Assembly (NCBI RefSeq): GCF_025860405.1
Contig: NZ_CP063787.1
Span: 124,001-188,000, forward strand
Direction of reading: 5' to 3'
Length of the DNA: 64,000 bases
Origin: Tolypothrix sp. PCC 7712
GTDB taxonomy: Bacteria > Cyanobacteriota > Cyanobacteriia > Cyanobacteriales > Nostocaceae
The notes under the pieces are model-generated. The model worked only from the letters and a program-made list of their open reading frames with translations. It did not search any database and was not told where the DNA came from. Each line of letters begins with the position of its first letter. Positions within the stretch are counted from its first letter, which is position 1. Below are positions 45,301-52,523 of the stretch, in pieces. The position numbers were made by a program, and so were the translations under genes.

Positions 45301-46133
45301 ACCAACCTTTATTAGTTAACCACGAAATTGTTAGTTTACCATCCGCAAGTGCGATCGCAATTCAACGCCAAGAACTCGCCACACGTCCACCCGCACCCAA
45401 AGCCTTAGCTATCCTCGCAGACCCAGTATACAACGCTACTGATACGCGAGTTACGAACGCCCAAAATAAACAACTCCAAAAGCAAGATTACCTCAACATA
45501 GAGCTAGAACAGTCTGCCCTCAAGCGTTCTGCTGATATTCTCAATCGCCAAGGTTGGACGCGACTTTCAGGTACACGCACAGAAGCCCAGACAATTTTTA
45601 ACCTAGTACCTAAATCTCAAGGCGTGCAACTCTTAGATTTTGCCGCAAATTACACCCAAGCTACTAGCAGTAATCTCAATCAATTCCGAATTTTACATTT
45701 TGCTACCCACGGTTTTGTGAATGATGCTAACCCAGAGTTATCAGGTCTTGTGCTGTCTCTGGTAAACGAACAAGGTAAAGACATCCGGGGATATCTGCGG
45801 TTAGCAGACTTGTTTAACCTCGATTATCCAGCCGATTTAATTGTTCTCAGCGCTTGCGAAACCGGATTAGGTAAAGAGATTCAAGGTGAAGGCTTGGTAG
45901 GCTTGACAAGAGGATTAATGTATGCAGGTGCTGAAAGATTAGTTGTGTCCTTATGGCAAGTTGATGACAAAGGCACATCTGAGTTTATGCAAGAATTTTA
46001 CCAGCAAATGTGGCAGCACAACAAATCGCCAAATCAAGCATTACGGGCAGCGCAGTTAAAAATGTGGCAACAAGAGAAATGGCGTAATCCCAATTACTGG
46101 GCGGCTTTCACCTTCTTGGGTGAATGGAGATAA
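42399..46133 (+). CDS. Exported TPR-CHAT peptidase (1244 residues)
   Basis: The N-terminus (residues 1-35) is a signal peptide-like hydrophobic stretch (AAALFFALLLLSESTAA). Residues about 55-680 are a long array of TPR helices (EALDLLNKALKIYRE type). The C-terminal CHAT caspase-like domain (about 800-1244) has His1104 (LHFATHGF) and Cys1153 (LSACETGLG). CHAT proteases are caspase relatives; the type III-E CRISPR Csx29 is a known TPR-CHAT example that cleaves a partner. Here no CRISPR is near. The TPR array likely recognises the trigger or substrate. Controlled by the shared motif. Confidence 0.92.
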   Translation: MTKHKKLLGLASRAAALFFALLLLSESTAASLGSHGIKIAQQPASTPSVPLNAEQQKLYQQGVKLVEEAQELQKKGTKEGYEQAINKYQQALKIVQELRLLQDEFEILFVIGTAYNYISDRKNALIYFNKALEISRELKNNILLAKVFVAIGAVYTNTDEPEKALNYFLQAKSIFLQNQQLHELATTYKGLATVQHKLGNTKEALDLLNKALKIYRETLKDLSGEADTLYSIGFIYSIAGENITAINYYNQALKIQRQRRDLKKQAILISDIGALQGVLGNFEDALNSLKEALKLHQEAGSQLSDQASTLTDIGFLYASRGDYKTAIYYHQQARKLYQQAGNTYLESTIILVIANLHTTFSGDYQKALESLDEALTLQVNDKDGKASTFDAKADIYASQGDYQLALNEYNNALKISSSIPNPRMEARTLGKIALLQQSLGDYKSSIDTYRKVLEIYKRLPDKNGQIRTLLLISIVYQTQEKYDESLPFYNQALSLLSKDDYQSEISILHGMAKTHIYLKNYHKALDFANHALALSRQNTFQEEVSLNILSSLYRAKGEYKKSLDISQKILAHYRKVGLRLREARILGDMSITYERQNNYKQAINTLNEELKLRRELKDKTGEANAFYLIAMNQRKLGNPETALTNIEAAIKIIENIRSNVKNSDLRTSYFATVQSYYKFKIDLLMELHKQDPSKGYNAQALETSDRSRARGLVELLTEARANIRKGANPELLAEERRIQALIDGKEKVRFEIVNSDKIKNPIFKANAEKLQTEIEQLLSQQKQLETEIRQTSSKYANLKYPQPLTLPQIQQQLDKDTLLLQYSLGSERSFLWVVSPNSLDIYELPKKAEIDKSAINLFCLISRNSSKPPSVTNQENPCKNIKNQRIDVAAQELSQLILSPAKDKLATKRLVIVADGALQYIPFAALADVNSQPNSTPQEEKEKPKDVVCSTAGGIRVCSPAQAQSLNYQPLLVNHEIVSLPSASAIAIQRQELATRPPAPKALAILADPVYNATDTRVTNAQNKQLQKQDYLNIELEQSALKRSADILNRQGWTRLSGTRTEAQTIFNLVPKSQGVQLLDFAANYTQATSSNLNQFRILHFATHGFVNDANPELSGLVLSLVNEQGKDIRGYLRLADLFNLDYPADLIVLSACETGLGKEIQGEGLVGLTRGLMYAGAERLVVSLWQVDDKGTSEFMQEFYQQMWQHNKSPNQALRAAQLKMWQQEKWRNPNYWAAFTFLGEWR

Positions 46134-46146
46134 TTGGTAATTGGAC

Positions 46147-46184
46147 GAAACCCAACACCTCAAAACTTGTGGATGTTGGGTTTC
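46147..46184. terminator. Bidirectional hairpin between converging genes
   Basis: GAAACCCAACA and TGTTGGGTTTC form an 11-bp perfect stem with a 16-nt loop, between the ends of the converging genes 42399-46133 and 46277-49111. Confidence 0.6.
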
Positions 46185-46276
46185 ACGTTCTCAAACTGCG
46201 ATCGCTTTCTCATTTCCCAGATTCAGTAAGCAAAATCCATGACAAATTACGAGGCATAGGGTATTCTGACTCCTTC

Positions 46277-49111
46277 TCATTCTGCTTCCCCAATCAGCGT
46301 AAATGCAGACCACTGCAAAGGATTGCTGTATTTATCTTTTGCTGCCAACATTGCTTTTCGTAACGCTGTAGCTTTGTCAAGCCCTTGTTGCAGATTTTGA
46401 TAAAATTCTGTCATTAAAAATGCCGTAGAGCTATCATCTACAGCCCACAGAGAAACCATAACGCTGGAGACACCGGCGCTAATCAAAGAACGCGATAAAC
46501 CAATCACACCATCCCCAGTGATCCGGCCTCTGCCAGTATCGCAAGCACTTAAAACCACTAAATCTGCGTTTAGTTTCAAGTTTAAAATTTCTTCCGCAGT
46601 CAGCAAACCGTCATCTTTACCGGCAGGAGTTAACGCGATCGCACTTCCCAATCCCCGATCATCATCAAGTAAGCCATGTGTCGCTAAATGAATGAATCGC
46701 GCTGACGGCATTTTTTGGGCGATCGCAATTTCTGTGGCTTGACTACCTATGATCGGTTTGGTTTTCAGAAGGGGTGCGATCGCCTGAGCTTCTCGTTCTG
46801 CACCCAGCAAAGGCGGTAACTGTATTGGTTTTTCGCCTGCTTTTAAAGCTACACTCGGCATTGTCGGATTACCTACCACCAAAGCTTCACTTCTTCCTAT
46901 TTTCGCTGACCCATTTTTCAACTTTTGCTGACGTGTTAAACTCAATACCTGAATTGATGGCGCAGTCAGGATAGTGTGCTTTTCAATTAAATATTTATTG
47001 TCTGCATCTTGCAGCGCTGGGAAAGGTACTAGAAACAGAGAACCTTGAGGGATAAAGATTACGTGATCGTTAGGATTTTTAGGGAGACTGTCTGCGATCG
47101 GTTTAATTAACACCTCATGCAGTTGCTTTAAGCGTTTATTTTGGTTAGTTTTATCTCCACCATTACCAGCAACGACGATACCACCAGCCCGTCCTCTAAT
47201 ATCTACCACACCAATAGAAGTACGAACATCCTCAACTAATTGGGATAGATTTGTATTTGACTTTTGCCACAAAGGTTTAAGGTCACTGCGATGAAATGAA
47301 ACTTTACCCGTAGGTTTAATCACCCAAATATATAATTCTGATTCTTTGGTTTCTGATTTACCTGCAATTTTGAATTCATCACCAACAATTGAATATTGGA
47401 CAAGGGTAGCATTTTGTGATTTGGCAATTTGTTTAATCTCAGCAATATTTGGTGTAGTAAGGAATTGTTGTTTGGGATCAGCATATAACCGCGAAGTAAG
47501 TAACTCTACAAATGCACGTCCCCGTCCGCTTTCAGCTATTTCTAAAGCTGCATCAGTTTTATTCTGAGCAATGAGAACTTGTTGTAAAGTGCGATAGGTG
47601 TTACTTTGCGTTTCAAAAATCGAGACTTTCTCACCATCCTTTAAATCTCGACCTCGAAGAGATTCTTTAACTTTTAAGCTTTCTCTTAGTGTACTTTCAG
47701 CTAAAGTGAGATTGCCTTGTTTGTAGAAAGCAAATCCTAGATTATTTAGTGCAAGACTCTCACTGTGACGGTCTTGAATTTGGCGTGCGATCACCAACCA
47801 TTGTTGTAAGTACTCAATGGCTTGTTTGTAGTCTCCCAAGTAACCGTAAGCAACACCGAGATTTCCTAGTGATAGACCCTCACCTTGACGATCTTGAATT
47901 TCTCGTGCAATCGCCAACCATTGTTGTATATACTCAATGGCTTGTTTGTAGTCTCCCAAGTAACCGTAAGCAAGACCAAGATTTCCCAGCGATTCACTCT
48001 CGCTTTGACGGTCTTGAATTTGACGTGCAATTGCCAAGAATTGTTGTATGTACTCAATGGCTTTTTTGTAATCTCCCAAAGAAAGGTAGGCAAGACCAAG
48101 ATTTCCCAGTACCTTAGCCTCACCTTGACGAGCTTGAATTTGGCGTGCGATCACCAAGCTTTGTTGTAGGTACTCAATAGCTTTAGGGTAGTCCCCTAAA
48201 TAAACGTAGGCAAGACCGAGATTCGAGAGTGCTCCACCCTCACTTTGACGGTCTTGAATTTGGCGTGCGATCGCCAAGCTTTGTTGTAGGTACTCAATGG
48301 CTTTTTTGTAATCTCCCAAGGAAAGGTAGGCAAGACCGAGATTTCCCAGTACCTTAGCCTCACTATTACGATCTTGAATTGAGCGTGCGATCGCCAAGCC
48401 TTGTTGTAGGTACTCAATAGCTTTAGGGTAGTCTCCTAAATAAACGTAGGCAAGACCTAGATTCGAGAGTGCTACACCCTCACTTTGACGGTCTTTGATT
48501 TCTCTTGCGATCGCCAATAGTTGTTGTAGATACTCAATAGCTTTGGGGTATTTTCCCAAAGAAAGGTAGGCAAGACCGAGATTTCCTAGTGACTTACCCT
48601 CACCTTCACGGTCTTTAATTTCCTGTGCTATGGACAAGCTTTGTTGTAGGTACTCAATAGCTTTAGGGTAGTCTCCTAAATAAACGTAGGCAAGACCGAG
48701 ATTCAAGAGTGCTGCACCTTCACTTTGACGGTCTTTGATTTCCCGTGCGATCGCTAATACTTGTTGTTGGTATTCAATAGCTTTGGGGTAGTCTCCCAAA
48801 GAAAGGTAGGCAAGACCGAGATTCAAGAGTGCTTTACCCTCACTTTGACGGTTTTTAATTTCGCGGTAAATAGAAAGTGCTTGCTGCCAAGACTGCAATG
48901 CTGCTGTAAACTGACTCGTTTGAAACTGCTTAATACCTTGCTGCAACAATCGGTCTGCTTCCGCTTTTCGTGCATCTGCTGTTTGCGCCAAAACCCGCGA
49001 TGCTGTTGCGATCGGCAAATTGAAAACAGAAGAAGTCGAAACCACAGCCAACAAACAAACAAAAATGCCTAACCCAATCTTATAAGAACGCATTGTTATT
49101 ACCCTACACAA
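46277..49111 (-). CDS. TPR-CHAT peptidase (944 residues) with near-identical 40-residue repeats
   Basis: A signal peptide-like N-terminus (IGLGIFVCLLAVVSTSSVF) precedes one degenerate and nine regular 40-residue TPR units (consensus LGNLGLAYLSLGDYPKAIEY). A linker follows (about 440-520), then a CHAT domain with His812 (FIHLATHGLL) and Cys857 (VLSACDTGRG). The repeats are very similar at the DNA level (120-bp units), pointing to recent expansion or gene conversion. It starts right after the stop of the pseudo-CHAT gene, so the two are likely co-expressed. Predicted extracytoplasmic protease or sensor. Confidence 0.9.
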   Translation of the reverse strand: MCRVITMRSYKIGLGIFVCLLAVVSTSSVFNLPIATASRVLAQTADARKAEADRLLQQGIKQFQTSQFTAALQSWQQALSIYREIKNRQSEGKALLNLGLAYLSLGDYPKAIEYQQQVLAIAREIKDRQSEGAALLNLGLAYVYLGDYPKAIEYLQQSLSIAQEIKDREGEGKSLGNLGLAYLSLGKYPKAIEYLQQLLAIAREIKDRQSEGVALSNLGLAYVYLGDYPKAIEYLQQGLAIARSIQDRNSEAKVLGNLGLAYLSLGDYKKAIEYLQQSLAIARQIQDRQSEGGALSNLGLAYVYLGDYPKAIEYLQQSLVIARQIQARQGEAKVLGNLGLAYLSLGDYKKAIEYIQQFLAIARQIQDRQSESESLGNLGLAYGYLGDYKQAIEYIQQWLAIAREIQDRQGEGLSLGNLGVAYGYLGDYKQAIEYLQQWLVIARQIQDRHSESLALNNLGFAFYKQGNLTLAESTLRESLKVKESLRGRDLKDGEKVSIFETQSNTYRTLQQVLIAQNKTDAALEIAESGRGRAFVELLTSRLYADPKQQFLTTPNIAEIKQIAKSQNATLVQYSIVGDEFKIAGKSETKESELYIWVIKPTGKVSFHRSDLKPLWQKSNTNLSQLVEDVRTSIGVVDIRGRAGGIVVAGNGGDKTNQNKRLKQLHEVLIKPIADSLPKNPNDHVIFIPQGSLFLVPFPALQDADNKYLIEKHTILTAPSIQVLSLTRQQKLKNGSAKIGRSEALVVGNPTMPSVALKAGEKPIQLPPLLGAEREAQAIAPLLKTKPIIGSQATEIAIAQKMPSARFIHLATHGLLDDDRGLGSAIALTPAGKDDGLLTAEEILNLKLNADLVVLSACDTGRGRITGDGVIGLSRSLISAGVSSVMVSLWAVDDSSTAFLMTEFYQNLQQGLDKATALRKAMLAAKDKYSNPLQWSAFTLIGEAE

Positions 49112-50515
49112 TTAAGGCAAACCCACCAGTGTAAACATTGCCCAATCTTGAGGATTAGGATGTTGTTTCATCGTCACCAACATCGCTTGACGCAACGCCG
49201 CCGCTTTATCAGGATTTTTACTTAAAATACTATGAAACTCAGTCATTAATGTCGCCGTTGGTTCATCAGGAATATTGCCCAGCGTCGCAATCACACTATT
49301 AGCACCCGCCACAAAAAACGCCCGCGATAACCCAATGACACCATCACCTGTGATTTTTCCTAAAGCCGAATCACAACTACTCAAAACCACCAAGTCGGCT
49401 TTTAACTTCAGCTTGCTAACTTCACTACCTGTTAACCAACCATCATCTTGACTAGAAGGTGCAAACGCCAGTAAACCAGGAATTTCTAGAGATTTACCCA
49501 AAAATCCCGTTGTTGCCAAATGAATAATCCTAGCGCTGGACATTCCCTTAACAACAGCAGTTTCAGTTGCCGCATCCCCTATCAAAGCCTGGGTATTATA
49601 GATACTGGCAATATTTTTGGCTTCCTTTTCTGCACCAGGCAATGGCGATAACTTGCTAAATTGCTCACCAGGATTCATGGGTTTAGTTGGCATGGTAGGA
49701 TTACCAACAATCAGCACATCTTGAGTAGCAGTTGTATTTGCAGTACGTCGTTTTGCCAGTAAATCCAAAACTTGAATTGACGGTGCGTTAGAAATAGTAT
49801 GTTTCTCAATTAAATATTTATTATTTTCATCTTGTAGCGCTGCAAAAGGCACAAGAAATAATTTATCTTGAGGAATAAAAATTACTCTAGAATCTGGGTT
49901 AGTTGGTAATAAATCAGCAATAGGCTGAATCAGTAATTGATGTAATTGTTTCCAGGTTAATGCAGAAGGATTTTTAGGGGTCTTGGATGTTATGATTCCG
50001 CCTTTATCTCGCTCAGTTATACTGCCATTACTAGCTTGAATTTGCTGAATCAAATTTGCCAGATTAGTCTGATTTTTCTTTTGCCAAGCTTGTACATCAA
50101 CCCGGCGAAAAGCAATTTCACCAGTAGGCGAAATTACCCAAACTACCAATTCTGATGCTTGAGTTTGTCTTTTACCATTAACATCAGAATTTTCGCTTAA
50201 ACTTAAAACTGTATATTGCACAATTGTAGCGTTTTGATTTTTAGCAACTTGCTTAATTTCCTCAACCTTTGGCGGAGCGACATTTTTTGTTGGTAAACTC
50301 TGCACTAATAAATCAACTAAACCCCGATTTCTACTGCGTTCTTCAACTTCTAACGCTGCTGTGGATTGATTTTGAACAATGAGCGACTTCAGCAGTTGTT
50401 GAGAAACTGGTGTTTGCTTTTCTAATGACGATTTTTCTAATGCTAGAGTCAAACTTAAAGGCAAAGTTAGGCAAGTAGTAAAGCTAATAAATGCCAGAGC
50501 TAATTTTAATTGCAT
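49112..50515 (-). CDS. CHAT-like protein lacking the catalytic His (pseudo-peptidase)
   Basis: 467 residues with a signal peptide-like start and no TPR array. The CHAT core is clear (LIQPIADLLPTNPDSRVIFIPQ, VVLSSCDSALGKITGDGVIG). The catalytic His position is Thr336 (IHLATTGFLG, where active relatives have HLATHG), while Cys381 is kept. The protein is therefore probably inactive as a protease and may regulate the active TPR-CHAT encoded directly downstream, which is inference. No copy of the shared motif lies just upstream; it may be read from the 51479 gene's promoter. Confidence 0.85.
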   Translation of the reverse strand: MQLKLALAFISFTTCLTLPLSLTLALEKSSLEKQTPVSQQLLKSLIVQNQSTAALEVEERSRNRGLVDLLVQSLPTKNVAPPKVEEIKQVAKNQNATIVQYTVLSLSENSDVNGKRQTQASELVVWVISPTGEIAFRRVDVQAWQKKNQTNLANLIQQIQASNGSITERDKGGIITSKTPKNPSALTWKQLHQLLIQPIADLLPTNPDSRVIFIPQDKLFLVPFAALQDENNKYLIEKHTISNAPSIQVLDLLAKRRTANTTATQDVLIVGNPTMPTKPMNPGEQFSKLSPLPGAEKEAKNIASIYNTQALIGDAATETAVVKGMSSARIIHLATTGFLGKSLEIPGLLAFAPSSQDDGWLTGSEVSKLKLKADLVVLSSCDSALGKITGDGVIGLSRAFFVAGANSVIATLGNIPDEPTATLMTEFHSILSKNPDKAAALRQAMLVTMKQHPNPQDWAMFTLVGLP

Positions 50516-50948
50516 ATCTCCTATTTCTCACTAATTTTATGTAAGTTTTATCGATGATTTTAAAACTATTTTTTGTAAGCCAAACCAATCTAATTTACAT
50601 CCATAAAGCCTATAAATATTGTGGGATTGGCATCTTGCCTGCCCAAATAATGTAAATTAAATATAGAATAGCCTATTATTACAAATAGTAATAAAGCCCC
50701 ATAACTCATTAATGGTGTGTTGTCTGGTAGCGCAACACACCAGAAATTAAACTAATTTGTAATTCGTAATTATACCCCAATAAGTAAATTACGAATCAGA
50801 ATTCAGGAGTCAGAAGAGTTAAATAATGAGGAGAAACATTTGATAAATAAATTTACCAATCTACTAGATTACCTCTAAATTCTGAGTTTTGACTTCTGAC
50901 TTCTAGATGCTGAATTCTTACAATTACGGATTACGAATTACAAATTAA
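50516..50948. other. Intergenic region with short dispersed repeats
   Basis: AT-rich. It contains TCAGGAGTCAGAA boxes near 50800 and GTAATTC-type repeats near 50750-50790 and 50925-50945. No gene and no copy of the shared GCATACCCCC motif were seen. Confidence 0.45.
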
Positions 50949-51479
50949 TTACGCATTCCGTATCCGTTCTAAAGCATCAAGAGACTTTTGAGCAAGTTCT
51001 TTTTCTCCAGCTTTTTGGAAAACGTTTGCTGCTGTTTGCAAATCGGAAATTGCTAGTTGCTTACTTCCTAAAGCATAATTAGACATACCCCGGAATAAAT
51101 ACGCATAACCAATATTAGAATCCAGATTAAGAGTTTGGTCAAAATCAGATTTAGCTTCCTGGTATTGCTTTAAACTGAAGTAAGCAAACCCTCTACCAAG
51201 ATAAGCGTATGGGTGATTAGGTGCTGTCTGAATTGCTTGGTTAAATGCTTGAATAGCTCCTCGATAATCATCCTTTTCTAACAATGCAAATCCTTGCTCT
51301 AGATAAGATTTTGGGTTATTATTCTCATCTCTAGCTTGCGTAAAATTAGATTCAACTTGCAACTTTTCTGCTTGTGGTTTTAACTCTATGCTGGGTAAGT
51401 TTTGAGCATTAGCCTTGGGAGTACAAACCATTAAACCGAATAAAATCATTCCTGAAGCTAAAACTTTGAATCCTTTCAT
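50949..51479 (-). CDS. Exported TPR protein (176 residues)
   Basis: Start at 51479 because GGAGA precedes it; the upstream ATG at 51503 lacks a site. A signal peptide (FKVLASGMILFGLMVCTPKANAQ, likely cut after ANA) leads to three to four TPR units (YLEQGFALLEKDDYRGAIQAFNQAIQ, YAYLGRGFAYFSLKQYQEAKSDF). It has two tandem copies of the shared motif upstream. A periplasmic adaptor role is likely. A Cys in the hydrophobic part may allow lipid attachment, but the lipobox is poor. Confidence 0.8.
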   Translation of the reverse strand: MKGFKVLASGMILFGLMVCTPKANAQNLPSIELKPQAEKLQVESNFTQARDENNNPKSYLEQGFALLEKDDYRGAIQAFNQAIQTAPNHPYAYLGRGFAYFSLKQYQEAKSDFDQTLNLDSNIGYAYLFRGMSNYALGSKQLAISDLQTAANVFQKAGEKELAQKSLDALERIRNA

Positions 51480-51612
51480 TTTTAATTCTCCAATTAAATA
51501 CATGACAAACAGTGTTGAATATGGATGAGAAATTCTTATTTCTCATAAAATGGTTGTAGATACACCTTGATATCGACTTTGTTACCTATGCATTACCCTT
51601 AGCTTTGGTTGA

Positions 51613-51653
51613 CTATATATAGTTCTCAGCCCAGTAGGGGGTATGCAGTTTTG
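51613..51653 (-). promoter_or_regulatory. Shared motif copy c1, upstream of the TPR protein
   Basis: On the minus strand AAAACTGCATACCCCC, 10 nt, AGAACTATA, about 135 nt before the 51479 start. Confidence 0.7.
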
Positions 51654-51681
51654 AAAATTGAAATTGTTTCACTTTTCTGTT

Positions 51682-51718
51682 TATCTATATCTCTGGCGGC
51701 TGAGGGGGTATGCAAAAA
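51682..51718 (-). promoter_or_regulatory. Shared motif copy c2, tandem with c1
   Basis: On the minus strand TTTTTGCATACCCCC, 9 nt, AGAGATATA. It is 65 bp upstream of c1 in the same direction. Tandem copies before one gene may strengthen or tune expression. Confidence 0.65.
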
Positions 51719-51854
51719 TTCATCCCAATTCAAAATCTAAAATCTAAAATCTAAAATGGTATAACAAAGCCCACTTACCCCTTCAGGAAAGCTAGAGGTT
51801 AAAGGTGGGCTGGGTATCAACTTTCAGATGGCGGACGGAGTGTGGGGTGCGTGA

Positions 51855-52523
51855 CTACTTATCCTCACATAACTGCTTTAACAAATCTTTTGTCTGGGAA
51901 GGTAACTCTTTGGCAAGATTAGGAACCGAATACACTTGCTGCAATACATCAGACCATAACTCATGTTTAGCAAAAAAATCTGCTTTTTCTAGAGCAATTG
52001 TTTTCTCATCTGCACCTTGGGTTTGCAATCGCTGTTCCAAAGCCTTCAGTTCATCAGTTATTTGCTGACGTTCTTGTGTACCCATCACTTGAAACTTTGC
52101 AACTATAGTGGGATTTTCACCAAGAAATCCTTTCCAATCATAGCTGCTCCCTGGTTGTAGTGCTTGTTCTCCTTGATAAACTGCCAATGTTTCTGGATTA
52201 GTAACTTTTTGATGCCAAAAATTTTTCTGATTGCGTGCTTTTGACACAGCAATTTCCTTTAAATTACCCTGCCATATAAACATGGGGTTAGTACTATAAA
52301 TTTTTCCATTAGGAGTAATCAGACATAAACCTTCTTGGGGACGCGAAATTGGACGCTGTTTTTTCTTGCCTATTAACCAGTCAAAAATACCTGTCCAAGA
52401 TACTACCTGTGATTTGGTTTGCCCGATGGTTATCTCTGGACTAATTAACAACGCAGCTACAACAGAACTTGATAATAAACCTGCCAAAATTAACAAGCGA
52501 ATTCCAAGTATTTTATTAAGCAT
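51855..52523 (-). CDS. Membrane-anchored or exported protein with DUF928-like beta domain
   Basis: 222 residues. An N-terminal hydrophobic helix (LLILAGLLSSSVVAALLIS) is followed by a beta-rich domain (GLCLITPNGKIYSTNPMFIWQG, then QPGSSYDWKGF) like the sandwich of DUF928-type proteins often found with CHASE2 genes, and a helical C-terminus (LEQRLQTQGADEKTIALEKADF). It overlaps the CHAT-CHASE2 gene by 8 bases. The sensor and this partner probably work together in the envelope. Confidence 0.6.
   Translation of the reverse strand: MLNKILGIRLLILAGLLSSSVVAALLISPEITIGQTKSQVVSWTGIFDWLIGKKKQRPISRPQEGLCLITPNGKIYSTNPMFIWQGNLKEIAVSKARNQKNFWHQKVTNPETLAVYQGEQALQPGSSYDWKGFLGENPTIVAKFQVMGTQERQQITDELKALEQRLQTQGADEKTIALEKADFFAKHELWSDVLQQVYSVPNLAKELPSQTKDLLKQLCEDK

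Noticed and set aside
42399..46133. Type III-E CRISPR-associated TPR-CHAT (Csx29-like)
   Set aside because: No Cas effector or CRISPR array is nearby, and the protein has a signal peptide-like start.
47749..48169. Plus-strand open frames inside 46277-49111
   Set aside because: They come from the repeated 120-bp TPR units read on the wrong strand.
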